Shown here: in pieces, positions 7,602-16,941 of the stretch
Layout: each line of letters begins with the position of its first letter
How positions within the stretch are numbered: position 1 is the stretch's first letter
The notes under the pieces: generated by a model
What the model was told of the DNA's origin: nothing
What the model saw: the letters and a program-made list of their open reading frames with translations, nothing else
The model's database searches: none
Translations under genes and position numbers: made by a program
Assembly: GCA_045617925.1 (NCBI GenBank)
Contig: JAZLJR010000030.1
Location: 1 to 33,865, forward strand
Direction: 5' to 3'
DNA from: CALELF01 sp045617925
GTDB lineage: Bacteria > Synergistota > Synergistia > Synergistales > Synergistaceae
DNA: 33,865 nt

Positions 7602-8405
7602 TTAATCGTTATCCGTTACCTTAAGTTTGCTTTTTCCTTTTGTGTCAATAGTGAGGGTAAGGAGTGACTTGCAATCTTTTCTTAATTTTAATTTTGGCTT
7701 TGCATTGGCGATTATTGTAGCAACGCCCACAATGTTAGCTTTGAATTGTTCTGCCATTAACACCATGCCTGTGATTGTGCTGCCACCACGAAGAAAATCA
7801 TCTACAATAAGGACGCGGGATTTTTGCTCCACTTGGCGTGTGCCCATATACATTGTGCGAACATCACCGCTAGAAGTGGGGAAGTGAACTGCGACAGCTG
7901 CACCGTCGCTTGCACGGTTGCGGAATCTGCAAACAGCAAGCTTTGCTCCAAGTGCCTGTGCAACAAAGAGTGCAACGGGAATTCCTTTTACTTCACTTGT
8001 AAGCACTGTGTCAACCTTTGTATTTGCATAAAGACTTGCAATACAATAAGCAAGTTTTATAGCAATGTCTGGTTGGAAAATTAAATCACTGTAATAAATC
8101 AGCCCGCCAGGAAGGACACGGTCCGGCTTTGACAATTCAACAGCTAAGTTAGACAAAAACTTTTCACGGATTTCCTTGCTTAAACATGGAACAAAACGAG
8201 CACCGCCGGCTCTGCCTTTTCCAACAGTAAAAGAACCAATTCCAAGCTCAGTAACGGCTCTGTTGATGGCATTTAAGTCATCTCCAATGATTGTCTTTGA
8301 GACGTCAAGCTCGTTTGCAAAGGTTGTAAGTGAATGGGGAACAGTTGGACGGATAAAAAACTCTGTCATTAACTTTACAAGGCGAAGATTTCTTTGACCG
8401 CGCAT
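7602..8405 (-). CDS. purR: PurR, purine operon repressor (Bacillus type)
   Basis: Transcription repressor of 267 residues that senses PRPP, the purine precursor. The N-terminal 70 or so residues are a winged-helix DNA-binding domain (LANELDVSKT-like region, then GKGRAGGARF). The rest is a phosphoribosyltransferase-like fold with the PRPP loop VLIVDDFLRGGST at 198-210, which binds the effector but is not catalytic in this family. This family is found in Firmicutes and is unrelated to the LacI-type PurR of enterobacteria. The ispE-purR order matches that in Bacillus. Its ATG lies one base after the ispE stop. It is the last gene of the minus-strand operon and its terminator now appears interrupted. 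Confidence 0.93.
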   Translation of the reverse strand: MRGQRNLRLVKLMTEFFIRPTVPHSLTTFANELDVSKTIIGDDLNAINRAVTELGIGSFTVGKGRAGGARFVPCLSKEIREKFLSNLAVELSKPDRVLPGGLIYYSDLIFQPDIAIKLAYCIASLYANTKVDTVLTSEVKGIPVALFVAQALGAKLAVCRFRNRASDGAAVAVHFPTSSGDVRTMYMGTRQVEQKSRVLIVDDFLRGGSTITGMVLMAEQFKANIVGVATIIANAKPKLKLRKDCKSLLTLTIDTKGKSKLKVTDND

Positions 8406-8406
8406 C

Positions 8407-9264
8407 TTAAATTACCTGACCTTTCTTTATAAAATTGAATTTCTCAAATAAATTTTGTGCTGATTTAGCAACTTCAAAAGAATCATAAAATGCAAAGAAA
8501 CAACTGCCACTTCCGGAGAGTCCATAGGCAAGAGATGCTGTCTTTTCAGCATTCTCTGCTAATAAGTCATACTCATTGTGGTGAGCACGAGCCACAAACC
8601 AAAAATCATTTGGCAGGAGCCCAACGTGTTTTTTTTCTTTTAAAAGAGAAATAATTTTTTGACTGCGAGAAATATAAAAGTCACTATTTGTTTGTGTGTC
8701 AGTTTTTGTTTCGTCTATTTCGTGGTATGCGAGGGCGGTGTTGATTTGCCAATTCGGAAAAAGAAGAAGAGCAGAAAGAGCCAAATCACCGTCAATCGGT
8801 TCAATCACCTCGCCTACCCCCTTAACAAAAGCAAGAGGTGCGCTTTGTGTCAAGAAAGGAACATCTGCACCAAGAGAGGCGAGTTCGTCACTTGAAAAAT
8901 TTATGCCGTAATTTGATTGAAGAAAATTTAAAATTGCAGCGGCATTTCCACTACCAGCGCCTATTCCGCTTCCGGTGGGGTAAAATTTTTCAAGAGTTAT
9001 GTCAAAATAGGGCAAATCAGTCTGTTTTTTTCGTGCTAGAAGTAATGATTTTGTTACTAAATTTTCTCCATGGATATCTGCATTTTTAACCGTCAAAATA
9101 TCTGTTGACATTTTAGGTGAATTTGATTTTATTGTCAATATCTCTGTTGTATTTTTTTTCCAAAATACTGAAAATAAATTGTGGTAGCCGTTTGAGCGTT
9201 TGTCTGCAACAAGTAGTGTAATGTTTAATTTTATTGGACAAATTATTTTGATAGCTTCATTCAC
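8407..9264 (-). CDS. ispE: 4-diphosphocytidyl-2-C-methyl-D-erythritol kinase
   Basis: Kinase of the non-mevalonate (MEP) isoprenoid pathway that phosphorylates CDP-methylerythritol using ATP. As a GHMP kinase it has the ATP loop PTGSGIGAGSGNAAA at residues 96-110, an N-terminal PIKLN with Lys12 in place of the usual PAKIN, the catalytic aspartate D134 in LGADVPFL, and the C-terminal LSGSGSCFF motif. I chose a GTG start at 9264, giving 285 residues and the usual N-terminus (NEAIKIICPIKLN), because AGAGG lies at a good distance upstream and hemW is not overlapped. An ATG at 9294 would add ten residues unlike the family and overlap the end of hemW. Confidence 0.9.
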   Translation of the reverse strand: MNEAIKIICPIKLNITLLVADKRSNGYHNLFSVFWKKNTTEILTIKSNSPKMSTDILTVKNADIHGENLVTKSLLLARKKQTDLPYFDITLEKFYPTGSGIGAGSGNAAAILNFLQSNYGINFSSDELASLGADVPFLTQSAPLAFVKGVGEVIEPIDGDLALSALLLFPNWQINTALAYHEIDETKTDTQTNSDFYISRSQKIISLLKEKKHVGLLPNDFWFVARAHHNEYDLLAENAEKTASLAYGLSGSGSCFFAFYDSFEVAKSAQNLFEKFNFIKKGQVI

Positions 9265-9275
9265 GGTCAATACCT

Positions 9276-10382
9276 CTATATTATTTCCTGCCAAATTAAA
9301 TTTGCAACGCGCATTCCTTTCTTTGTTAAGCTGATTTTATTGTCATCTTGTAGCACAAAGTCAGACGGGAAAAGTTTTAACTTATTAGCAATTTCATCTA
9401 AAGATTTTTTGCCAAACCTTAAAATAAATTCTTCGTTTTGTATGCCTTTACTTGTGCGTAGCAAAAGAACAGCTGCTTCTCGTGCTGATTTTTCTTTTGG
9501 CAACACTTCACTTGTAATAACTGGAAGCTTGTGTGCTTGTAACATTTCGGCATATTGTTTTATGTTGCATGTGTTTTGATATCTTTTGCCTTGGACGAAA
9601 CTTGCAGCGGAAACGCCAAGACCAATATAATCTCTACCCGTCCAATATGCAGTATTATGACGGCTTTCCTCATTTGGTCGTGCAAAATTTGAAATTTCAT
9701 ATTGGAAAATTCCTTTTTTAGCGAGATACCAAGCAGAGTAACGATATTCGCCATAACCGTCAGTCATACAATCTTGTGGCAAATTTTGCCACGGAGTTCC
9801 TTGTTCAAGTGAAAGTTGATAGAGAGAAACATGCCCAACACCGCTTGCCACAAGTTCCTTCAAATTTCTTGCATAGGAATAAAAATTCTGATGTGGTAAA
9901 GAATAAATAAGGTCTCCGCTTGTGTGAAAACCAGAAGCAAGACAGGCGGAAATTGCTTCATGTGCCTGCAATGCAGTGTGGGCTCTACCCATCATCTGTA
10001 ATTCTGTGTCGTCAAAGCTTTGCACACCAATGCTCACTCGGTTTACACCTGTGTCACGAAAAATGTGAATGTGTTCAGCACGCAAAGTTCCAGGATTTGC
10101 TTCCACAGTGATTTCTGGGCTTGTATTAAATTTTAAATTTTTTAGTAAAAAATCTGATAAATTTTGCCACAAAAGCGGTGGAATGACTGTGGGTGTTCCA
10201 CCCCCTATGTAGAGAGTGTCTAGCGTAAAATTGTGTTCTTCTTTTAGCAACAAGAGCTCTTGCTTTAAGTGCTCAAGGTAAAACTCAATTTCCCCATTTT
10301 GTGGTGGGTGGCTAGTAAAGGAACAATAATTACATTTGCTTACACAAAATGGAATATGAATGTAGAGGTGTGCAATATTCAT
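9276..10382 (-). CDS. hemW: HemW-like radical SAM protein (coproporphyrinogen oxidase-like)
   Basis: Radical S-adenosylmethionine protein of 368 residues. The iron-sulfur motif CxxxCxxC is at C13, C17 and C20 in PFCVSKCNYCSF, followed by YIGGGTPT, EANPGTL and RVSIGVQSFDD, typical of the HemN/HemW group. HemW members act as haem chaperones rather than true oxidases; the short N-terminus before the cysteines and the location next to lepA favour HemW (family knowledge). Its ATG shares one base with the lepA stop (TAATG), so the two are coupled. Older annotations would call this oxygen-independent coproporphyrinogen III oxidase. Confidence 0.88.
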   Translation of the reverse strand: MNIAHLYIHIPFCVSKCNYCSFTSHPPQNGEIEFYLEHLKQELLLLKEEHNFTLDTLYIGGGTPTVIPPLLWQNLSDFLLKNLKFNTSPEITVEANPGTLRAEHIHIFRDTGVNRVSIGVQSFDDTELQMMGRAHTALQAHEAISACLASGFHTSGDLIYSLPHQNFYSYARNLKELVASGVGHVSLYQLSLEQGTPWQNLPQDCMTDGYGEYRYSAWYLAKKGIFQYEISNFARPNEESRHNTAYWTGRDYIGLGVSAASFVQGKRYQNTCNIKQYAEMLQAHKLPVITSEVLPKEKSAREAAVLLLRTSKGIQNEEFILRFGKKSLDEIANKLKLFPSDFVLQDDNKISLTKKGMRVANLIWQEII

Positions 10383-12196
10383 TAGCTTTCTTTTTTGCTG
10401 ACATCCATAAAGGCGAGAAACGCTTCCTGTGGAATTGCAACACGACCGACTTGCTTCATACGCTTCTTGCCTTCCTTTTGTTTTTCAAGAAGTTTTCTCT
10501 TTCTTGTTACGTCACCACCATAACATTTTGCCAGAACGTCCTTGCGGACAGCCTTTATGTTCATACGAACGATAACTTTTTTGCCAATCGCAGCTTGGAC
10601 AGGCACTTCAAAAAGCTGTCTAGGAATAAGCTCTTTTAACTTGCCCACCAGTGCAAATCCTCTGTGATATGCGTCATCTGCATGGCAGATGAAGGAAAAT
10701 GCGTCAACAGGTTCTTCCTGCAAGAGAATGTCAACCTTGACGAGTTTTGCTGGAATAAACCCTATATGTTCATAGTCAAGTGAAGCATAGCCACGCGTGC
10801 AGGATTTTAATCTGTCGTGGAAATCTAAAATAAACTCTGAAAGAGGCATTTTGTATGTGAGGCGGACCCTCTCTGGAGTGAGGTAATCCATGCCAACGTA
10901 TGTTCCGCGTTTGTCCTGACAAAGCTGCATAGCAGGGCCGACGAATGCTTCTGGAATAAAGATTGATAGCTTTATATATGGTTCACGAATTTCTTCTATC
11001 TTTGTTGTGTCTGGAAATTCTGAAGGCTTATGTGCCTCAATTATACTGCCGTCTGTCAAGGCAATTTGATACACGACGTTTGGTGAAGTTGCAATAAGGT
11101 CAACTCCAAATTCTCGTGTTAAACGTTCCCTCGCAATTTCCATGTGAAGAAGTCCAAGAAAACCGCAACGGAAACCAAAGCCAAGAGCAACTGAGTTTTC
11201 TGGCACAAATGAAATAGCACTATCGTTTATTTGAAGTTTTTCAAGCGCTTCTCGTAACTGATTAATGTCCTCTCTTTCTATTGGATAAAATCCGCAAAAA
11301 ACAACAGGCTTTACCTTTTTGTAGCCGGCAAGTGGTGTAGTGGCAGGGTGACTTGAGCCTGTAACAGTGTCGCCTACGTGCGCTTCATCAATTGTTTTTA
11401 TCGAAGCTGCAATGTAGCCAACGTCACCAGGTAGCAGCACATCTGCCTTTGTCTGAACTGGTTTGAAGAAGCCAACTTCGTCAACCTCATAATCCATACC
11501 AGTTGCCATAACACGCACCTTATCGCCAGCTTTTATTGAGCCATTCACCACACGAAGATAGCAAATAACGCCCTTGTAGTTATCATATACAGAGTCAAAA
11601 ATAAGAGCTTGAAGGGGAGAGTTTGCGTTACCCTTTGGAGCAGGAATTTTTTCTACTATTTGTTCCAAAAGCTCGGGAATTCCCTCTCCTGTTTTTGCAG
11701 AAACTTCCGTAGCTTCTGTTGCATCTATTCCTATAATTTCTTCTATTTCCTGTCTGACAGTATCTGGGTGAGCAGAGGGCAAATCAATTTTATTAAGCAC
11801 TGGCACAATTTCCAAATCAAGGTCTATTGCTTGGTAACTATTTGCAACGGTTTGTGCTTCAACGCCTTGTGTTGAGTCAACGACTAATATAGCACCATCA
11901 CACGCAGCAAGAGAGCGAGAAACTTCATAAGAAAAGTCAACGTGACCTGGAGTGTCAATCAGGTTTAGCGTGTAATTTTTTCCATCCTTTGCTTTATATT
12001 CCATGCGGACTGGCACAGACTTTATTGTTATACCTCTTTCTCTTTCAAGGTCAAGCATATCAAGCATTTGGCTTTTTAAATTTCTCTTGTCAATTGTTCC
12101 TGTTGCTTCCAAGAGTCTGTCTGCTATTGTGCTTTTTCCATGATCAACATGAGCAATGATACTAAAATTTCTTATTAAACTAAGGTCATGTGCCAT
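10382..12196 (-). CDS. lepA: Elongation factor 4 (back-translocating GTPase LepA)
   Basis: Ribosome-associated GTPase of 604 residues, the usual family length. The N-terminus carries the P loop AHVDHGKST, the switch region RERGITIKS, DTPGHVDF and NKIDLPSA, giving G1 to G4. The family-specific C-terminal domain follows, ending with the conserved lysine/arginine-rich GGDVTRKRKLLEKQKEGKKRM-type segment. LepA acts on stalled or mistranslocated ribosomes and in 30S maturation. It sits 19 bases downstream of the TamB-like gene and overlaps hemW, an arrangement (lepA-hemW) seen across Firmicutes. Confidence 0.96.
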   Translation of the reverse strand: MAHDLSLIRNFSIIAHVDHGKSTIADRLLEATGTIDKRNLKSQMLDMLDLERERGITIKSVPVRMEYKAKDGKNYTLNLIDTPGHVDFSYEVSRSLAACDGAILVVDSTQGVEAQTVANSYQAIDLDLEIVPVLNKIDLPSAHPDTVRQEIEEIIGIDATEATEVSAKTGEGIPELLEQIVEKIPAPKGNANSPLQALIFDSVYDNYKGVICYLRVVNGSIKAGDKVRVMATGMDYEVDEVGFFKPVQTKADVLLPGDVGYIAASIKTIDEAHVGDTVTGSSHPATTPLAGYKKVKPVVFCGFYPIEREDINQLREALEKLQINDSAISFVPENSVALGFGFRCGFLGLLHMEIARERLTREFGVDLIATSPNVVYQIALTDGSIIEAHKPSEFPDTTKIEEIREPYIKLSIFIPEAFVGPAMQLCQDKRGTYVGMDYLTPERVRLTYKMPLSEFILDFHDRLKSCTRGYASLDYEHIGFIPAKLVKVDILLQEEPVDAFSFICHADDAYHRGFALVGKLKELIPRQLFEVPVQAAIGKKVIVRMNIKAVRKDVLAKCYGGDVTRKRKLLEKQKEGKKRMKQVGRVAIPQEAFLAFMDVSKKES

Positions 12197-12215
12197 ACAT
12201 AATTCTCCGAAATTA

Positions 12216-15200
12216 CTAGAATTTGAAATTTAATCCGTCTATGATTGTGCCGAAAGGATCTTTAAAAAATCCACTGTTTTCTTGTCGTGTGCTAGTAGTT
12301 GGGCCAACGGGGACAGAGTATTTGAACGAAATCTTTGTTTCGCCTTTTAATCCCATAGCTTCTGCATCTGGGTCGTGTGAAGTGTGAGGAATAGACCAAT
12401 TTATGTCCTTTAAACGAGTGTTTTCAAGACGCAATTTGGAAAACTTTAGGTTATCTAACGTTCCGCCGATGCGCATATCTATGATTCTAAATTCACGCTG
12501 AGAAACACCCTTGATGAGGCTCTTGACCATACCGCCAAGAATAGCACCTGTATCAAAATCTTCATTTTTTGTGAGTTTACGAACGCCATGACGCAAGAGC
12601 ATCCCTGAAGCGTCAAGTGCGGAGTTTAAAGCCTTTATATTCACTTTTGTTTGAAGCGACATATTTACGTTTCCCTCTCTAGTCAAAATGCCATCTAGCG
12701 AAACATAGTTGTATAGAGAGTTCCCGTCTGGAGCTATTGCTTGTGCTCCTGGTAAAATTGTAAGGTCTCCGGCTTTATATTTAAATGGAACATTGACAGC
12801 TGCAAATTTGATAGTTTTTTCACCAGTGAATTTATATGAAGATTTTATCGCCTCAAAGCCACTTATTTCTCCGTCTTTTAATTTTAGGACTCCGCTTGTT
12901 ACGTTTGAAGAAAGTCGCCCCTCTTTACCTGTAGCGGTAGCCTCTAACTGAAGTTTGCCAGTCATCTTTTCTGGTCTGTTTGCAAACAGAATTTGTGACA
13001 ATTTTGCTAAATCTATTTCTTCCGTTTTAAGCTCTACATTGTAAATATCGTCTGCCAAATTTAGCTTGTAATTATATGAGATTTCGCTGTCGCATAGCTT
13101 TGCCTTTGCGCCTTCCGCAGTGAGTGTTGTTTGATTTAGCCTGACGGGGAAACGTATGTCCGTTACTGGGATTCCATAAATCGTAATTCTGTCAGATTTC
13201 ACAGTCGCTCTTGCTCTTAACACATTTTTCTCGCCATGGTAACCAGCGTGAAAATTGACAATTCCACGGACATTGTGGTATGGATTGTCCGTTATCTTTA
13301 TGTTAAATTGGTCTAGCAAGACATCTTTTCCTACAATACGGACAAAATATTTCCAGTTTTTATCAGTATCTAGGAATAACTTTGCTTTTGCTTCAACAGT
13401 TCCCTCTCGCAATAAAATTGAAATAGGATCTATTACAGTTTTGCGTGAATTTCCGGCAAAATGCAAGGTGGCTTTTGGAAGAGGGTGATGAATGTATGCT
13501 GCCTGTTCAACAAAAACATCACCGCTATATTGTGGATTTGCAACAGTTCCTCCAATATGGCTTTTCATTGAAACGTAGCCTTGAATTCCCCGTATTGCAG
13601 GAATAAGCTTCAAGGCTAATATATATAGGTTTAAGTCTTTACAGCTAGCAGCTATGTCAAGCTTTCCGTTTGCAATATTGCCTAGCCCTCTAGGCAGAGT
13701 GATTTTGCCGGAAATAACACTGTCGGAATCAAAAATATCCGCAGCAATCTTTTTAATCTTTATTTCTTTCGGTGTGCCATAGATTTCGGTATTTATATTT
13801 TTGAAGGGTGTTCTTTCAAAGGTAATATTGGGAGATGTTATGCGTAATTGCCAGTTTGTTCCATTTGACACTCTCGAGGATGATATTTTTCCGCTTACAC
13901 GTCCTTTTAATTTGTATGGCAATTTGAGAATTTGTGCAATATTTGTAATATTAAAATTGTTAGCAGAGCCGTTACAGTCAAAGGCTAATGGATATTTGCC
14001 ATTTGGAAGATAAACCTTTGCGTTTAAGAAAAATAAACCATCATCTATCGCAAGTTTAATATTTTTTAGCGTTATAGCATTGTCAGAATAGGATACATCA
14101 GCATTGATACCGGAAATTGAAATACCGTTAAGTTTTCCTTTTGAGCTTGTCAACTTTGCATTAATGACGGGTGAATTTTTGTTGCCTGTTACAGTCCAAA
14201 CGAGTTTTATGTTTGCATCAGCCTCTATAGCGCTTGAAGCCTCTATTGCCTTGCGAAAAGCGGATAACTTCAAACCGAAGGATTCACCCTTGAAGTGCAA
14301 ATTTCCCTTGGCATCAGTTGTGCCATTAGCTACAAATTTTGCTCCTTGCCAAGAGAAAGTCCAATTTCTTATTGTGTAAATTTCTTTGCTTATATTGGCA
14401 GAAATATCTGCTGTGATTTTTTCCACGTCGCCATAGAAATTAGTTTTTAGTCTGTTTGAAGCTATTTTTGCATCTATCACAAGGTCATCTGGAGTTCCCT
14501 TCAAGGTACCATTGATTTTCACAGTTCCGTCAAGGCCGTAGTCATTGCCACCAAGAGCTTTTAAGAGTTTCTTTACAGGAAGTCCATCTGCAAAATATTT
14601 AATGTCATTACGCCCATTTTTGAAAGAAAGCTGTCCCTGAACACCAAGCTTTTTGTTTTCCAAAAGAGCATTGAAATTTATCTTGCCGACTGGAGTGCCG
14701 TTAAAGTTTGTTTCTAGCGTAATTTTGTTCATGTTTAGTCCATTGTAGGACACACTTGATGGGGCAGCCTTTACCGAGCCACTAAGAGCATTGAGAGGTC
14801 CATCTATATTTGCACTTAATGATGAAATATTTCCCTTTAGCCCCTTTGCGTCAATGTTTGCCGTGTTTTTTATAAAGGAAATAAGATTGTCAAACTTTAT
14901 ATTCTTGATATCTGCATTCAGCGTTAAGTGTTCTTTGTCCTTTTTTGAATTGTAAACAAAATTGCCTTTCAAAGCGGAATTAAAAATTTCTCCCCTATCC
15001 ACAGTGACACGGATAACTTCATCGTCAATGCCCCAATCAAGAGCGATATTGTTTGCGACTATTCCGAATATTTTACCGTTTGTTAGTTTCCCCTTGCCAA
15101 AAGATTTAACACCATCTTCACGGAAAATGAAGTTAAATTCTCCTGCTAATATTCCCGAAGCGTCGAGCTGTGTTATTGCAGGAATAACTGTGGCGATTGA

Positions 15201-15998
15201 CTTCAAGTCTATGTTACTTGCCCTTGTGGTGAGGGAAGATTGTTTTGGAAATTTGCCTGTTATATTGACAGTTCCTAGGTTTTTATTATTGTTAAAGACA
15301 GACAGAACGAGATTATCTATTTTTGCACGTTTTGTTCCTATATCGTCTGCAACACCGTTGAGCAAAATGTCAAATGATTTCACCTTGCCCTTTATGTCAA
15401 GATGCACAGAGTCCTTTTTGTCAATGAAGGAAGCAAGGTGGGGCAGTGTCAAAAGGTTTCCTGCAAACACGCCATCATCAAAATAAATCTTTGTATTTGT
15501 TGCGTCAATTTTAGCAATTGGCAAGTTTATGTAGAACAAGACATCCATAATGATTTCATTTGCAGGCGTTGAAGAGTTTGGATCACTTGGAAAGGTTTCA
15601 TTGATTGCAGGGATATCAACAACAAGGTTTTTTGTTGTGAGTTTTGCCACACGGAGTGAAAGCAAATCTCTAAAAGTGAAGTCAATTTTGGCCTCTGTCA
15701 GTGTGACAAAATTTCTCTGCCCTTTTAGTGCAAGATTTTTTATGTTGTAACCTTGAAATATATTGCCCTTGATGTCCAGAGAGAGAGCCAGGCCTGATTC
15801 TTCCAAGGCAGGATTAAGGTATTTATTTGTAATAAATTTTAACCCTAAATCAGTATCTGTTGCCACATATAAAGAAATAACAAAAAAAATGGCAAGACTT
15901 GCAAGAAAAACTAACGAGCGAAAAAGAGCCTTGCCCTTTGCAAAGCTGCTTTTGCGTTGCTCATTCCTTTCTATGTTTTTCGTTACTTCGTCTGCCAT
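12216..15998 (-). CDS. AsmA/TamB-like envelope protein
   Basis: A 1260-residue protein with one membrane anchor at about residues 27-46 (LVFLASLAIFFVISLYVA), after a basic cytoplasmic start, and then over 1200 residues of repeated beta-strand units such as LKGTPDDLVIDAKI and IGGTLDNLKFSKLRL. This is the build of AsmA, TamB and YhdP proteins, which form long hydrophobic grooves moving phospholipids between inner and outer membranes; the function here is inferred from architecture. It ends in LNFKF, aromatic-terminal like many outer-membrane-directed chains. Such a protein implies an outer membrane. The ATG at 15998 follows AAAGAGG, and an upstream in-frame start at 16043 lacks a ribosome site. 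It heads the operon tamB-like, lepA, hemW, ispE, purR. Confidence 0.85.
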   Translation of the reverse strand: MADEVTKNIERNEQRKSSFAKGKALFRSLVFLASLAIFFVISLYVATDTDLGLKFITNKYLNPALEESGLALSLDIKGNIFQGYNIKNLALKGQRNFVTLTEAKIDFTFRDLLSLRVAKLTTKNLVVDIPAINETFPSDPNSSTPANEIIMDVLFYINLPIAKIDATNTKIYFDDGVFAGNLLTLPHLASFIDKKDSVHLDIKGKVKSFDILLNGVADDIGTKRAKIDNLVLSVFNNNKNLGTVNITGKFPKQSSLTTRASNIDLKSIATVIPAITQLDASGILAGEFNFIFREDGVKSFGKGKLTNGKIFGIVANNIALDWGIDDEVIRVTVDRGEIFNSALKGNFVYNSKKDKEHLTLNADIKNIKFDNLISFIKNTANIDAKGLKGNISSLSANIDGPLNALSGSVKAAPSSVSYNGLNMNKITLETNFNGTPVGKINFNALLENKKLGVQGQLSFKNGRNDIKYFADGLPVKKLLKALGGNDYGLDGTVKINGTLKGTPDDLVIDAKIASNRLKTNFYGDVEKITADISANISKEIYTIRNWTFSWQGAKFVANGTTDAKGNLHFKGESFGLKLSAFRKAIEASSAIEADANIKLVWTVTGNKNSPVINAKLTSSKGKLNGISISGINADVSYSDNAITLKNIKLAIDDGLFFLNAKVYLPNGKYPLAFDCNGSANNFNITNIAQILKLPYKLKGRVSGKISSSRVSNGTNWQLRITSPNITFERTPFKNINTEIYGTPKEIKIKKIAADIFDSDSVISGKITLPRGLGNIANGKLDIAASCKDLNLYILALKLIPAIRGIQGYVSMKSHIGGTVANPQYSGDVFVEQAAYIHHPLPKATLHFAGNSRKTVIDPISILLREGTVEAKAKLFLDTDKNWKYFVRIVGKDVLLDQFNIKITDNPYHNVRGIVNFHAGYHGEKNVLRARATVKSDRITIYGIPVTDIRFPVRLNQTTLTAEGAKAKLCDSEISYNYKLNLADDIYNVELKTEEIDLAKLSQILFANRPEKMTGKLQLEATATGKEGRLSSNVTSGVLKLKDGEISGFEAIKSSYKFTGEKTIKFAAVNVPFKYKAGDLTILPGAQAIAPDGNSLYNYVSLDGILTREGNVNMSLQTKVNIKALNSALDASGMLLRHGVRKLTKNEDFDTGAILGGMVKSLIKGVSQREFRIIDMRIGGTLDNLKFSKLRLENTRLKDINWSIPHTSHDPDAEAMGLKGETKISFKYSVPVGPTTSTRQENSGFFKDPFGTIIDGLNFKF

Positions 15999-16015
15999 TG
16001 GCTGAACCTCTTTAT

Positions 16016-16021
16016 AGTATA
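16016..16021 (-). promoter_or_regulatory. Possible -10 element ahead of the TamB-like operon
   Basis: TATACT on the minus strand lies 17 bases upstream of the start codon at 15998, close to the ribosome site. No good -35 box is visible at 16 to 18 bases, so this is tentative. The stretch 15999-16290 otherwise contains only AT-rich sequence, a 13-base palindrome at 16189-16201 and the terminator of the opposing tsaB operon. Confidence 0.3.
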
Positions 16022-16202
16022 AATTAACTCGTAATTTTACCATAAAAATTGACTTTTTACGCAGATATCAAAAAAAATGAAACAAAAAATCTTTAGCCAC
16101 AAACACAAAAGCATTTGAATTGAGAATTGCGGTGTGCTACTTTGTAGTACGAATTGTAATTTTTTTTGCCATAGAAGACATAGGGTTGTCGGCTTCGCCG
16201 AG

Positions 16203-16247
16203 AAAAAAATCAGCGAGAAGTTGTTAGCTAAGCCAACAGCTTCTCGC
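16203..16247 (-). terminator. Terminator of the serA-to-tsaB run
   Basis: GCGAGAAG (16213-16220) pairs with CTTCTCGC (16240-16247). The stem continues inward through 16221-16228 and 16232-16239 with one wobble and one mismatch, leaving a TAA loop. On the minus strand it is followed by seven T (16203-16209), a classic Rho-independent terminator 44 bases after the tsaB stop. Confidence 0.85.
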
Positions 16248-16290
16248 CTTTGTGTTCTTTATGTCCTTTATGGCTAGTATTTTTTTTAGT

Positions 16291-16941
16291 CTATCCAATA
16301 TCAGGCTCTCTGTAATAGATAGCCTTTATTTCAAGTGGAGATTGTGGCTTGATGTCATTTTTCGCCAAAAGATTTATAAAACAGTTTGTTATGTCATTTT
16401 CCAGTGCTATTGAAAAGGGAGCTAGTATTTCATAAAGACTTGTGTCGTATGAAACGCAGATTGTATTTGCGTTTTGACTAGCAAAACTTAGCAAGGTATC
16501 AAGTGAATAACATGCAGGGTCTTTTATCAATTTATTTTCTTGTCTGTCAAAAATCTGTGCAAATACAGCATTGCTTTTAGACTTAATATAGGGAATTACA
16601 AATCTTTTATCTAGCAAATTTTCTTTTGTTAAAATAGCTTCCTGCAATAAATCCAAGGAAGAAAGCGGAACGACAGGCACCTTCAAGGCATAGGCGAGAG
16701 CCAAGGCAAAGGTTAAGCCACAGCGTATTCCAGTGTAAAAGCCTGGTCCGTTTGTTACAGCAACGAGTTCTATATCTTCCTTTGAGAGATTAGTTTCTTC
16801 TAGTAGTGCAGAAATTTTTTCCTGCAACAAATTTGACTGTTTCCTGCCAAGGTCGCCACAAAATGATGCAAAATTTTTTTTGTCGTCGTGTAAAGCCAAG
16901 TGTGTTATTCTTGTTGATGTGTTAATTGATAGCGTAATCAT
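16291..16941 (-). CDS. tsaB: tRNA threonylcarbamoyladenosine biosynthesis protein TsaB
   Basis: TsaB (216 residues) is the ASKHA-fold partner of TsaD in making the t6A37 modification of tRNAs that read ANN codons. It shows the N-terminal LSINTSTRITHLAL phosphate-loop strand and the family motif VTNGPGFYTGIRCGLTFALA. It lacks the metal-binding histidines of TsaD, as expected. Its start overlaps the end of tsaE by 20 bases. tsaD and tsaC are not in the window. It is the last gene before the terminator at 16203-16247. Confidence 0.92.
   Translation of the reverse strand: MITLSINTSTRITHLALHDDKKNFASFCGDLGRKQSNLLQEKISALLEETNLSKEDIELVAVTNGPGFYTGIRCGLTFALALAYALKVPVVPLSSLDLLQEAILTKENLLDKRFVIPYIKSKSNAVFAQIFDRQENKLIKDPACYSLDTLLSFASQNANTICVSYDTSLYEILAPFSIALENDITNCFINLLAKNDIKPQSPLEIKAIYYREPDIG

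Noticed and set aside
14962..15486. 174-codon plus-strand frame opposite the TamB-like gene
   Set aside because: Antisense shadow of a long beta-rich protein; no family features.
16189..16201. Palindrome TCGGC-TTC-GCCGA as a terminator
   Set aside because: No T tract follows it on either strand at the right distance; the neighbouring 16213-16247 hairpin fits much better.
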